Part shown: one piece after another, positions 1 to 7,634 of the stretch | Layout: the number at the start of each line of letters is the position of its first letter | Numbering within the stretch: the first letter of the stretch is position 1 | NCBI RefSeq assembly: GCF_020567425.1 | Contig: NZ_JAJCVJ010000001.1 | Span: forward strand, 496,001-560,000 | DNA from: Salinirubrum litoreum | Lineage (GTDB): Archaea; Halobacteriota; Halobacteria; Halobacteriales; Haloferacaceae | DNA length: 64,000 nucleotides | Direction of reading: 5' to 3' | Translations under genes and position numbers: made by a program | The notes under the pieces: generated by a model | The model's database searches: none | The model's input: only the letters and a program-made list of their open reading frames with translations | Told to the model about the DNA's origin: nothing

Positions 1-462
1 CTGCAGGTCCGCCGGCGAGTCCCGGTCCATCAGCACCTTGCCGAGTCGGCCCCGGATACCCATCTCGCGGGCGGCCTCGAAGGCCTGTTCCGCGTGCGCG
101 ACCGAGAGGTGGTCGATCACGGTCGTGACGCCGGACTCGAGCAGTTCGAGGTAGCCGAGTTCGGCGGCGACCCGCATCTCGTCGGCCGAGAGGCTGGCCT
201 CCATCGGGAGCACGTGGTCGAACAGCCAATCGAGGAGCGTCGCGTCGTCGGCGATACCCCGCCCGAGGCTCTGGACCGAGTGAACGTGCGCCCCGACCAT
301 CCCCGGCGCGAGGAGGTCGTACGACTCCTCGACGTGGTCCGGATACTGCTCGCGGAGGGTGTCTGCGTCGCCGACCGCCGCGATCACCTCGTCGCGCACG
401 ACGATCGCACCGTCCTCGACGACGGTCTCCGCGTCGGCGACGACGGTTCCGGTGAGTAACAT
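1..462 (-). CDS. Amidohydrolase (AtzA/SsnA/MtaD-like), C-terminus beyond the window
   Basis: The first 154 residues of a metal-dependent amidohydrolase are present; the frame runs off the left edge. It begins MLLTGTVVADAE, a beta-sandwich start typical of cytosine deaminase/chlorohydrolase-type enzymes. A metal-binding HxH pair (H59, H61) follows the 'LAPGMVGAH' strand, and the 'SLGRGIADDATLLDWL' stretch is typical of S-adenosylhomocysteine/5'-methylthioadenosine deaminase and guanine deaminase relatives. The family hydrolyses C-N bonds of purines, triazines or nucleosides in the cytosol. The substrate cannot be decided without the missing catalytic half. The gene is transcribed away from hisD's end, with a 156-bp gap that shows nothing notable. 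Confidence 0.85.
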   Translation of the reverse strand, partial: MLLTGTVVADAETVVEDGAIVVRDEVIAAVGDADTLREQYPDHVEESYDLLAPGMVGAHVHSVQSLGRGIADDATLLDWLFDHVLPMEASLSADEMRVAAELGYLELLESGVTTVIDHLSVAHAEQAFEAAREMGIRGRLGKVLMDRDSPADLQ

Positions 463-618
463 TCCCGCCCGCACTGTGTGACGCCGGGATAAGAAAGATG
501 CGATGCAGTCGTCGGTGCGGGAGTCCGGGTGTCACAGCCGTCACCGGACGACCGATCACCACACCGGGCCAGCGACGGAAGCCACGACGCCGGCGGTCGC
601 CTCAGCAGGCACGGTCGA

Positions 619-1917
619 TCAGTCTTCGTCTTGGTCCTCGCCCTCGAATCGTTTCCGGACGCTCTCGGCGTGGCCCTCCAGCCCTTCGGCCTCCGCCAGC
701 GTCGTGATCGTCGCCGAGAGGTCGGAGAGGCCCTCGCGGTCCAGTCGCTGGACCGTCGTGGAGCGCACGAACTCGTCGACCGACAGGCCGCCGTACACCT
801 TCGCCCCGCCGTTCGTCGGCAGGACGTGGTTCGTCCCCGAGGCGTAGTCGCCGGCCGCGACCGGCGTGTGCGGGCCGAGGAAGACGCTCCCGGCGTTCGA
901 GATGCGATCCAGCAGGGCCTCGTCGTCGTCGGCCACGATGGAGAGATGTTCGGCGGCGTACTCCTCGGCGAACAGCACCGCCTCCGACATCGACCGCGCG
1001 AGGAAGACGCCCGACGCGTCGTTCGCCAGCGCCGACTCGACGATGTCGGCCCGCGCTCGCTCGGGTGCCTGCGCCTCGACTTCCGCGGCGATGGCTTCCG
1101 CAGTGGCCTCGTCGTCGGTCACCGCGACGACCGACGCCTCCGGGTCGTGTTCGGCCTGCGCCACCAGATCACTGGCGACGAGCCGCGCATCGGCGGTCTC
1201 GTCGGCGATCACCAGCACCTCGGAGGGACCGGCGAGGAAGTCGATCTCCACGGTGCCGCGCACCTCGGCTTTCGCCGCCGTCACCCACTTGTTACCGGGG
1301 CCGACGATCTTCTGCACACCCTTCACCGTCTCGGTGCCGTACGCCAGCGCCGCGACCGCCTGCGCACCGCCGGCGGCGTACACCGCGTCCGCACCCGCCT
1401 CGTGGATCGCGGCGAGCGTCACCGGGTTCATCTCGTCGGCCGGGGGCGTGGCGACCGCGACGTGGTCCACGCCGGCGACCTTCGCCGGGACGACGCCCAT
1501 CAGCACGCTGGAGGGGTACGCGGCGGTGCCGCCGGGCGCGTAGACGCCGACCCGGTCGAGCGGCCTGAACCGGCGACCCAACTCGCGGACGCCGGCCGAA
1601 TCGAACGACTCGCGCCAGTCGTCGGGCACCTGTCGCTCGTGGAACTCGCGGACGTTGTCGGCCGCCTCGCGGATCGCGGCCAGCACGTCGTCGTCCACCG
1701 ACTCGTGGGCACGGGCAACGTCGTCGGTGATGTCGATGTTGCCGACCTCGACGTCGTCGAACTCGCGGGCGAAGTCGCGGAGGGCGACGTCCCCCTCTGC
1801 GCGGACGCGCTCGGTGATCTCGCGCACGTCGCTCCGGACCGCGTCGATCCCGGCGTCCCGGTCGAACAGGGCGCTCCGGGCGTCGGGACCGAGATCCGCG
1901 ATAGCGTGTACGTCCAT
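619..1917 (-). CDS. hisD: Histidinol dehydrogenase
   Basis: This 432-residue protein is full length for HisD, which oxidises L-histidinol to L-histidine in two NAD-dependent steps using zinc. Visible family blocks are 'GVYAPGGTAAYPSSVLM' (about residues 112-128), 'KIVGPGNKWVTAAK' (about 190-203), the catalytic Glu-His in 'EEYAAEHLSI' and the substrate/zinc block 'SGTNHVLPTNGGAK'. The start MDVHAIADLG at 1917 is chosen because family homology begins there; the open frame extends much further upstream but only as antisense to the next gene. The gene is monocistronic here, divergent from the oxidoreductase, and not in a his operon, which is common in haloarchaea. Confidence 0.96.
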   Translation of the reverse strand: MDVHAIADLGPDARSALFDRDAGIDAVRSDVREITERVRAEGDVALRDFAREFDDVEVGNIDITDDVARAHESVDDDVLAAIREAADNVREFHERQVPDDWRESFDSAGVRELGRRFRPLDRVGVYAPGGTAAYPSSVLMGVVPAKVAGVDHVAVATPPADEMNPVTLAAIHEAGADAVYAAGGAQAVAALAYGTETVKGVQKIVGPGNKWVTAAKAEVRGTVEIDFLAGPSEVLVIADETADARLVASDLVAQAEHDPEASVVAVTDDEATAEAIAAEVEAQAPERARADIVESALANDASGVFLARSMSEAVLFAEEYAAEHLSIVADDDEALLDRISNAGSVFLGPHTPVAAGDYASGTNHVLPTNGGAKVYGGLSVDEFVRSTTVQRLDREGLSDLSATITTLAEAEGLEGHAESVRKRFEGEDQDED

Positions 1918-2055
1918 ACCGGATCGTGGGGTGGCTCGTGAAAAGACGTTCCGGAAGCGGTCGCGGTCGTGGTCTGTCCCGGAGACGCCACCATCTCGCA
2001 GAGGCTCCGACTGCCGACCGGCGACGTTATCAGAATCGCAGACGCAGGACCGGGC

Positions 2056-3078
2056 ATGACACCACTGCGCGTCGCCGGGATCGGACTCGGGGACCTCGGT
2101 CGGACAGAACTCCACGTGCTCGCCGGGCTCAGAGACGTCGAGATCGTCGCCGGTGCCGACGTCTCCGAACAGGCCCGCGAGCAGTTCGCACAGGACTTCG
2201 ACGCGCCGACCTACACGGACTACGAGGAGTTGCTCGACACCGAAGATGTGGACCTCGTGAACGTCGTCACGCCGCATACGCTCCACTACGAACAGGCGAG
2301 AGCGGCGCTCGACCGGGGTGTCCACGTCCACCTGGAGAAGCCGATGGTCACAGAGATCGAACACGCCGAGGACCTGATCGCCCGCGCCGACCGAGCGAAC
2401 CTCGTGCTGGCGGTCGGCTACCAGCGCCACTTCGACGACCGGTTCCGCGAGATCCGCCGACTCCTCGACGCGGGCCGGATCGGGACGCCCCACATGGCGA
2501 CCTGTCACCTCGAACAGATCTGGATCGAGTGGGCGGTCCGCCAGTGGCGCGGCAAGCCCGACCTCTCCGGCGGCGGCCAGTTGTACGACTCCGGGTCGCA
2601 CCTGCTCGACGCCCTGCTGTGGACGACTCGCGCCGACCCCGAGTCGGTCGCGGCGAGCATCGACTACCGGGGCGAGGCGGTCGACGTGAACAGCGCGCTG
2701 GCGATCACGCTGGACCGCGACGGCGACCGGATCACCGGCACCGTCGGCGTCACGGGCGCGGGCCAGTCGACGCCGGCACCCGGCGAACGACTGGACGTCT
2801 GGGGCACCGAGGGCCACCTCTCCTTCGACGGCGATGAGATCACGATCACCGAAGCCGGGACGACCTACCGGGCGACGCCGCACGAACCGGACTTCGAGAC
2901 GCTCACGCGTCGGAAACTCGGCAACGTCGTGGACGCGATCCGCGACGGTGCCGACCTCCAGATTCCGGCCGAAGACGCCCTGCGCGTCACCGCGCTGACC
3001 GAGGCGGCCTACCGCGCCGACGAGACCGGCGAGCGCGTGGCTGTCAGCGACCTGCTCTCTGACGGCTTCGGCGAGTAG
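2056..3078 (+). CDS. Gfo/Idh/MocA-family NAD(P)-dependent oxidoreductase
   Basis: The 340-residue protein has an N-terminal Rossmann fold (GIGLGDLGR, residues 7-15, then the acidic beta-2 end 'VAGADV') and the family signature 'HLEKPMV' near residue 95, whose lysine is catalytic in this family. The C-terminal alpha/beta domain carries 'GGGQLYDSGSHLLDALLW', where the His is the usual active-site residue. These enzymes oxidise or reduce sugars, inositols and related polyols in the cytosol. The specific substrate is unknown. The start ATG at 2056 leaves almost no leader before the homologous region; an in-frame GTG-type extension from 1969 lacks homology. Convergent with the next gene. Confidence 0.88.
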   Translation: MTPLRVAGIGLGDLGRTELHVLAGLRDVEIVAGADVSEQAREQFAQDFDAPTYTDYEELLDTEDVDLVNVVTPHTLHYEQARAALDRGVHVHLEKPMVTEIEHAEDLIARADRANLVLAVGYQRHFDDRFREIRRLLDAGRIGTPHMATCHLEQIWIEWAVRQWRGKPDLSGGGQLYDSGSHLLDALLWTTRADPESVAASIDYRGEAVDVNSALAITLDRDGDRITGTVGVTGAGQSTPAPGERLDVWGTEGHLSFDGDEITITEAGTTYRATPHEPDFETLTRRKLGNVVDAIRDGADLQIPAEDALRVTALTEAAYRADETGERVAVSDLLSDGFGE

Positions 3079-3111
3079 TCGTCGGTCCAGAGACAGCCGA
3101 TCGGTCGCGTC

Positions 3112-3624
3112 TCAGTCGGCGCTCGCCTCCGGTTCCACCGACTCGACGCCGTCGCTCACGTGCTCTCCGAGATCGGCGTCGGCGTCGGCGATCTCGCCGG
3201 TCTCGACGTCCTCGTCGCCGGTCACCGAGGAGCCAGTCTTCCGACCGCACAGAGGGTTTCGGCGCTCGATCTCACAGTCGAAGGCGGGATGTTCCGCGAC
3301 GTGCCGGATCAGCATGTGCCGGCGGGAACCGGTGATCCCCGCGCGACCCACGTCCTCCGCGTCGAAGCTGTCCGGCAGGCGGTCGAACAGGCGGCGCAGG
3401 GCCTCGAAGCTCTCGAAGACCTTCGCGTTGCCCGTCGAGTCTGCGCCCCGACGCGAGACGACGTAACTGCCGTCGTCGCGGTACTCGCCCGCAGTTCGGA
3501 AGAACTCCCGTCTGTCGGTCACGGCGTCGCCGATGGCCGCCTGCAGATCGACGGCCTCGGCTCTGGACAGGGTACAGGAACGCTCGCCGATACGGACGCG
3601 GATGGTCTCACCCTCTGCCGTCAC
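3112..3624 (-). CDS. Conserved haloarchaeal hypothetical protein (DUF7528-like)
   Basis: The 170-residue acidic soluble protein has no signal peptide or membrane segment. The N-terminal half (about 1-90) is compact with 'IGERSCTLSRAEAVDLQAAIGDAVTDRREFF' character; a second block 'GRAGITGSRRHMLIRHVAEHPAFDCEIERRNPL' (about 92-127) resembles a conserved haloarchaeal module that I associate, without being able to check, with DUF7528. The last 35 residues are an acidic low-complexity tail. There is no recognisable catalytic motif. The gene stands alone, convergent with the Gfo/Idh gene. Confidence 0.7.
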   Translation of the reverse strand: MTAEGETIRVRIGERSCTLSRAEAVDLQAAIGDAVTDRREFFRTAGEYRDDGSYVVSRRGADSTGNAKVFESFEALRRLFDRLPDSFDAEDVGRAGITGSRRHMLIRHVAEHPAFDCEIERRNPLCGRKTGSSVTGDEDVETGEIADADADLGEHVSDGVESVEPEASAD

Positions 3625-3808
3625 CGAGACGGCGGTCTCATCACCCGAGAAGAACGCGATCAGGAGTCTGGGTACTCCGTGTCATCACCCTCCTGTGGTC
3701 GCTCCCACCGCAAAAACCTACCGGCGTGTGCAGGTGTTACACACGACGGGACGGTCGAACGCGACGAGAGGCGAACGAAACCCGGCGACAGCGGGATAGT
3801 CGCCGGAC

Positions 3809-5047
3809 TCAGAACAGGCCGCCGTCGTCGGTGGTCGTCGTCCCACTCGTCTCGTTCGTCGGGGTGTCGGTCGGCGTCGGTGCGCTGGTCGTCTCGGACC
3901 CCTCTGTCGTCGTCCCCTCCGAGGTCGTCGTGTCGTCGAGCAGGCCGCCGTCGTCGGTCGTCGTCGTGTCCGATCCGGCGTCGGTGGCAGTGCCGTCGGC
4001 AGTCGAGTCCCCCGGCGTCTCGGTCGGGCGCGGGGTCGCCGTGGAATCGTCGTCGCCCGACTCACCGCCGGCGTCACCCGACCCGCCTGCTTCGTTGCCG
4101 AAGATGTCGGTCTCGATGGTCTCCGTGTAGGTCAGCGACCGGAGCGGGACCCGGATGGTCTCGCCGTCGGTCACCTCCAGTCGGGCGTAGAACTCGATCC
4201 GGAGATCCGTCACCTGATCGCGTTCGAGGTGGGTGACCCACCACTCGTCGAGTTCGGTGTTGTCGATCAAGGTCGTCGTCTCGACGGTCTCCGCAGACTC
4301 CGGCCCGACGGTGTACCCCTGCTCTGTCGTCCCCTCGCCGACCGGCACGTCGTTCATCGTGATCTCGTAGCCGATCTCCGAGACGCCGACCGGGTACGGC
4401 TTGGGGTTGTAGACGCGGAAGTCGAGGTTCAAGGGCGTCCGCGACTCGTTCACTTCGCCCCACTGCGCGCTGGTCTCGTTGACGTACAGAATCGGATCGG
4501 AGACGAGTGGCTGACTCGCGTTCACCGGGCGCGTCTCGGTCGAGTTGAACTGCGAGAGCATGTCGGTCTCGATACTGCGCTCGACCTTCGGCGCGCCGAA
4601 GGACTGCCCGACCGTCGAGGAGTGGATACTGGCGTCCACGGTCAGCGTCGTCTGTTCGCCGTTCGAGACGTGGCTCACCCACCACTCGGGGATGCGGTCG
4701 TTCGCCATGTACGTCGTGAACGGGAGCGTCGAGTTCCCCTGCGCCACCTCGACGCCGGACTTGGTGCCCTCCGCCATCCGGATACCGTTCATGTCGATGG
4801 CGTAGTCGACCGTCAACCCGCCGAGATTCGCCCCGATGGGGTTCGGGTTCCGGACCCGGAGATCGCTCTGGATCGTCGTCTGCGTCTCGTCGACGCCCGC
4901 GAACTCGTTGTCGACGCCCGTGACCGTGGGCGCACCGAGGACTCCGAGTGCGAACGCGCCGCCGACCGACGCGCCGAGGAGGAGCACCGCGACCCCGGCG
5001 ATCCGGAGTTTACTGCCCAGTAACACCGATTCGAGCGTCGAGAGCAT
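3809..5047 (-). CDS. Membrane-anchored double WHy/LEA14-type protein
   Basis: The 412-residue protein starts with a single membrane anchor (about residues 15-37, IAGVAVLLLGASVGGAFAL) and then has two LEA-2/WHy (water stress and hypersensitive response) domains, at roughly 45-150 and 190-305. Each contains the typical 'RVxNPNP/NPKPYPVGV' strand and a 'WWVSHV/WWVTHL' motif, indicating internal duplication. The last 100 residues are Thr/Gly/Asp-rich and carry the repeated end motif 'TTTTDDGGLLDD' and 'TTTTDDGGLF'. WHy proteins stabilise other proteins under desiccation or osmotic stress; an extracytoplasmic location fits the anchor and Thr-rich stalk, which could be glycosylated. Function here is inferred. 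Confidence 0.85.
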   Translation of the reverse strand: MLSTLESVLLGSKLRIAGVAVLLLGASVGGAFALGVLGAPTVTGVDNEFAGVDETQTTIQSDLRVRNPNPIGANLGGLTVDYAIDMNGIRMAEGTKSGVEVAQGNSTLPFTTYMANDRIPEWWVSHVSNGEQTTLTVDASIHSSTVGQSFGAPKVERSIETDMLSQFNSTETRPVNASQPLVSDPILYVNETSAQWGEVNESRTPLNLDFRVYNPKPYPVGVSEIGYEITMNDVPVGEGTTEQGYTVGPESAETVETTTLIDNTELDEWWVTHLERDQVTDLRIEFYARLEVTDGETIRVPLRSLTYTETIETDIFGNEAGGSGDAGGESGDDDSTATPRPTETPGDSTADGTATDAGSDTTTTDDGGLLDDTTTSEGTTTEGSETTSAPTPTDTPTNETSGTTTTDDGGLF

Positions 5048-5144
5048 ACCACCTCGTTATCAAGGGTCACTTTAATCGCTGACGGCCACGAGCGACCGTG
5101 GGAGAAGTGTACACGGAGTCCACGACGGACTGGTTCCCCGCGAA

Positions 5145-6830
5145 TCACATCGCCGCGCCGGGTTGGTACTCGCCGAACTCGTCGCGGAGCGTGTTGCAGA
5201 TCTCCCCGACCGTGGCGTAGGCCTTCACCGCGTCGACGATGGGCGGCAGGAGGTTCCCGTCGCCCCGTGCTGTGTCCCGAAGCGCCGCGAGGGCGTCTTC
5301 GACCGCCTCGTCGTCGCGGTCGGCCCGCACCGACTCCAGCGACTCGACCTGCCGGCGCTCGTCCTCCTCGGTCACCTCCTCCACGTCCATCTGTGGCTCG
5401 TCGTCCTCGACGGTGTACTCGTTGACCCCGACGATGACGCATTCGCCCTGCTCGATCTCGCGCTGTCGGTCGTAGGCAGTGTCCTGGATCTGCCGCTGGA
5501 CCCACTGGTTCTGTACTGCCGGGAGCATCCCGCCCTTCCCGTCGATCTCGTCGATGATCTCGAACGCCTCCGCTTCGATGTCGTCGGTCAACGACTCGAC
5601 GTAGTAACTGCCCGCGAGGGGGTCGATGGTGTCGGCCGCACCGGACTCGTGAGCCAGAATCTGCTGGGTCCGCAGGGCGGTCCGGACGGACTTCTCTGTC
5701 GGCAGCGAGAGGGCTTCGTCCTTCCCGTTGGTGTGGAGCGACTGGGTCCCGCCGAGCACGGCGGAGAGCGCCTGGTACGCGACCCGGACGACGTTGTTCT
5801 CGATCTGCTGGGCGGTCAAGGTGGAGCCGCCGGTCTGGGTGTGGAACTTCAGTTGTTTCGACTTGGGGTTCTCGGCACCGAACCGCTCCTCCATGATCTG
5901 GGCCCACATCCGGCGGGCCGCCCGGAACTTCGCGGCCTCCTCGAAGATGTTGTTGTGGGCGTTGAAGAAGAACGAGAGCTGTGGGGCGAAGTCGTCGACG
6001 TCCTGCCCGGCGTCCAGTGCGGCTTCCACGTACTCGATCCCGTTGGCGAGGGTGAACGCGATCTCCTGGGCCGCCGTCGAACCGGCCTCGCGGATGTGGT
6101 AGCCCGAGATGGAGATGGTGTTGAAGTTCGGCGTCTCGTCGGCACAGAACTCGAAGATGTCCGTGATGAGTCGCATCGACGGCTCCGGCGGGTAGATGTA
6201 GAGGTTGCGGGCGATGTACTCCTTCATGATGTCGTTCTGGATCGTCCCGCGCAGTTGCTCGCGGTCCACGCCCTGCTGATCGCCGACGGCGACGTACATC
6301 GCCAGCAGGACGGCGGCGGGCGCGTTGATCGTCATCGAGGTGGACACCTCGTCCAGCGGGATGCCGTCGAAGACGGTCTCCATGTCGGCCAGCGTGTCGA
6401 TGGCGACCCCGCTCTTCCCGACTTCGCCGGCGGCCATCTCGGCGTCGGAGTCGTAGCCCATCTGCGTCGGCAGGTCGAAGGCGAGCGACAGGCCCGAGGA
6501 GCCGTTGTCGATCAGGTACTGGAAGCGTTCGTTGGTCTCGGCGGCGGTGCCGAAGCCGGCGTACTGGCGCATCGTCCAGAGTCGCCCCCGGTGCATCGTC
6601 GGGTAGACGCCGCGCGTGTACGGTTCCTCGCCGGGGAAGCCGAGGTCTGCGTCGTACTCTAAGTCGGCCACGTCGTCGGGGGTGTAGAGCCGGTCCACCT
6701 CCTGTCCGCCGGTGTCGGTGGTGAACGTCTCCTCGCGCTCGCCGAATCGGTCGAGCGTCGGCCCGAGCGTCTCCGCTTCCCACTCCTCCCGCGCGGAGCG
6801 AATCTCCGCCAGGTCGTCGGGATCGAACAT
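5145..6830 (-). CDS. mcmA1: Methylmalonyl-CoA mutase, large (catalytic) subunit
   Basis: The 561-residue protein is the substrate-binding TIM-barrel half of adenosylcobalamin-dependent methylmalonyl-CoA mutase. Length matches the split archaeal form, whose cobalamin domain is a separate small gene; that gene is not in this window. 'WTMRQYAGF' contains R88 and Y90, equivalent to the Arg and Tyr that select methylmalonyl-CoA over isobutyryl- or 2-hydroxyisobutyryl-CoA, and 'SGYHIREAG' carries the radical-controlling Tyr-His pair. It interconverts methylmalonyl-CoA and succinyl-CoA in propionate and odd-chain/methylaspartate-cycle metabolism. The TATA box CTTAAG is 26 nt from the ATG, so the transcript is probably leaderless. 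Confidence 0.96.
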   Translation of the reverse strand: MFDPDDLAEIRSAREEWEAETLGPTLDRFGEREETFTTDTGGQEVDRLYTPDDVADLEYDADLGFPGEEPYTRGVYPTMHRGRLWTMRQYAGFGTAAETNERFQYLIDNGSSGLSLAFDLPTQMGYDSDAEMAAGEVGKSGVAIDTLADMETVFDGIPLDEVSTSMTINAPAAVLLAMYVAVGDQQGVDREQLRGTIQNDIMKEYIARNLYIYPPEPSMRLITDIFEFCADETPNFNTISISGYHIREAGSTAAQEIAFTLANGIEYVEAALDAGQDVDDFAPQLSFFFNAHNNIFEEAAKFRAARRMWAQIMEERFGAENPKSKQLKFHTQTGGSTLTAQQIENNVVRVAYQALSAVLGGTQSLHTNGKDEALSLPTEKSVRTALRTQQILAHESGAADTIDPLAGSYYVESLTDDIEAEAFEIIDEIDGKGGMLPAVQNQWVQRQIQDTAYDRQREIEQGECVIVGVNEYTVEDDEPQMDVEEVTEEDERRQVESLESVRADRDDEAVEDALAALRDTARGDGNLLPPIVDAVKAYATVGEICNTLRDEFGEYQPGAAM

Positions 6831-6855
6831 TGTCGATGGTGACGGTCGGCCCGGA

Positions 6856-6861
6856 CTTAAG
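6856..6861 (-). promoter_or_regulatory. TATA box of the methylmalonyl-CoA mutase gene, with duplicated upstream element
   Basis: CTTAAG lies about 26 nt before the start codon at 6830. The 13-bp word around its upstream flank (AAGCGTGGGTACG on the + strand) occurs at 6859-6871 and again at 6878-6890, so part of the promoter is duplicated with a 19-bp period. Confidence 0.6.
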
Positions 6862-6903
6862 CGTGGGTACGTTGGTGAAGCGTGGGTACGCCCGTGGTCT
6901 CGC

Positions 6904-6937
6904 GGAGTGGTCGGCCGAGTGGAGTGGTCGGCCGAGT
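6904..6937. repeat. Perfect 17-bp tandem duplication upstream of the mutase gene
   Basis: GGAGTGGTCGGCCGAGT at 6904-6920 is repeated without a gap at 6921-6937. It lies about 45 bp upstream of the mutase TATA box. It could be a duplicated regulator site or a neutral duplication. Confidence 0.8.
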
Positions 6938-6979
6938 TCGCCGACGTGACGATGCGGTGTCGTCGCTCGTCGGGTGAAA

Positions 6980-7437
6980 ATCGTAGAAACACGACGGACG
7001 GCTTGGGCCTGAACGGGGGACGTTTTCCCCGGCCCGTACGACCGTAAACCACTACTACGCTGGCTTTATCCGGGCTTTCACCGGCTGTTACCGTGTCCGA
7101 GACTGTCGCCTCGGTGTCCGGGTCCGATCCCCCTTCCGGGTTCTCGGGTCCGGTCCGACACTTTCGCGCCGGTCGGCGTTAGTCGGGCTCGCACCGACAG
7201 TTGCCTGCTTCGCGGCTCTGTTTCCCGAACACCACTTACGCGGTGTCCGGTACTCGGTCTTGACGCCCACCGCCATGGCGGCCAGGTGGTGGGCCGGTTC
7301 GGTTCTCCTTCGGAGCGTTGTCCTCGTTTCCCTGTGACGGGAAGTTCGGTTGTTGCCCCTCACACCCTGCTTTTCGATTCCGTCGAACCGATCAGCAACG
7401 TGTCGTTCAGTGTGCCCCCGTACGTCGTGGGCAACAC
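6980..7437 (-). ncRNA. Predicted structured non-coding RNA, about 460 nt, family not recognised
   Basis: This gap has no acidic, haloarchaea-like reading frame; the longest frame is strongly basic, typical of non-coding DNA here. On the minus strand a TATA box (7459-7466) predicts a start near 7437, exactly where an 8-bp stem begins (7436-7429 pairs with 7358-7351). Further hairpins: a TTCGA/TCGAA stem inside it, TTCCC/GGGAA, CTCC/GGAG, GCCCACC/GGTGGGC, an ACACC/GGTGT stem with CCG/CGG extension, a 7-bp stem capped by a GAAA loop (7172-7155), a CCGA-GAA-CCC arm capped by GGAA (7147-7124), CCGAG/CTCGG (7114-7097) and a terminal hairpin 7035-7005 before T tracts. It lacks the RNase P core words and the SRP helix 8 motif. 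An untranslated role is inferred. Confidence 0.55.
7005..7035 (-). terminator. Hairpin and T tracts ending the predicted RNA
   Basis: On the minus strand GGGCC-GGGG pairs with CCCC-(6 nt)-GGCCC, followed by T-rich DNA at 6989-6987 and 6980-6977. This is the best candidate for the 3' end of the structured RNA and separates it from the mutase promoter. Confidence 0.45.
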
Positions 7438-7458
7438 TACAGTAGGACGCGATAGTAG

Positions 7459-7466
7459 AAATACTT
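7459..7466 (-). promoter_or_regulatory. TATA box for the structured RNA
   Basis: AAGTATTT on the minus strand is the only A/T-rich octamer in the area and lies 26 nt upstream of the first paired base of the predicted RNA. No open reading frame with haloarchaeal composition starts downstream. Confidence 0.5.
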
Positions 7467-7634
7467 GCCGGTTGTTCTCGTATCGTGTGTCTCGGTAACG
7501 TTACACGTAGACGAACGGTCGCCCGAGAACACGTCAGTCGGATAGGGGTGATACGTTGCCGGCATCCGCAGGTTCCGGCCAATCCTGCGGAGAAGGTGTG
7601 AGGTTTACGTCGGGATACACGAGTAAGGTGCAGT

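Noticed and set aside
529-1941. 470-aa open frame antisense to hisD
   Set aside because: It is the complement of a conserved gene; long antisense frames are expected at this G+C and it shows no protein-family signal.
6980-7437. RNase P RNA or SRP (7S) RNA as an identity for the structured RNA
   Set aside because: The universal RNase P core words (GAGGAAAGUC and the downstream GGCUUA element) and the SRP helix 8 GGAA plus AGCAG motif are not present, and its hairpins are mostly local, unlike the SRP rod.
6980-7437. Cobalamin riboswitch controlling the B12-dependent mutase
   Set aside because: The B12-box and GCCACUG-type core are absent, and the RNA appears to end before the mutase promoter, so it is not part of the mutase leader.
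7088-7582. 164-aa minus-strand open frame over the structured RNA
   Set aside because: It is strongly basic and Arg-rich with no homology-like blocks, unlike every genuine protein in this window, and its start lies upstream of the predicted RNA promoter.
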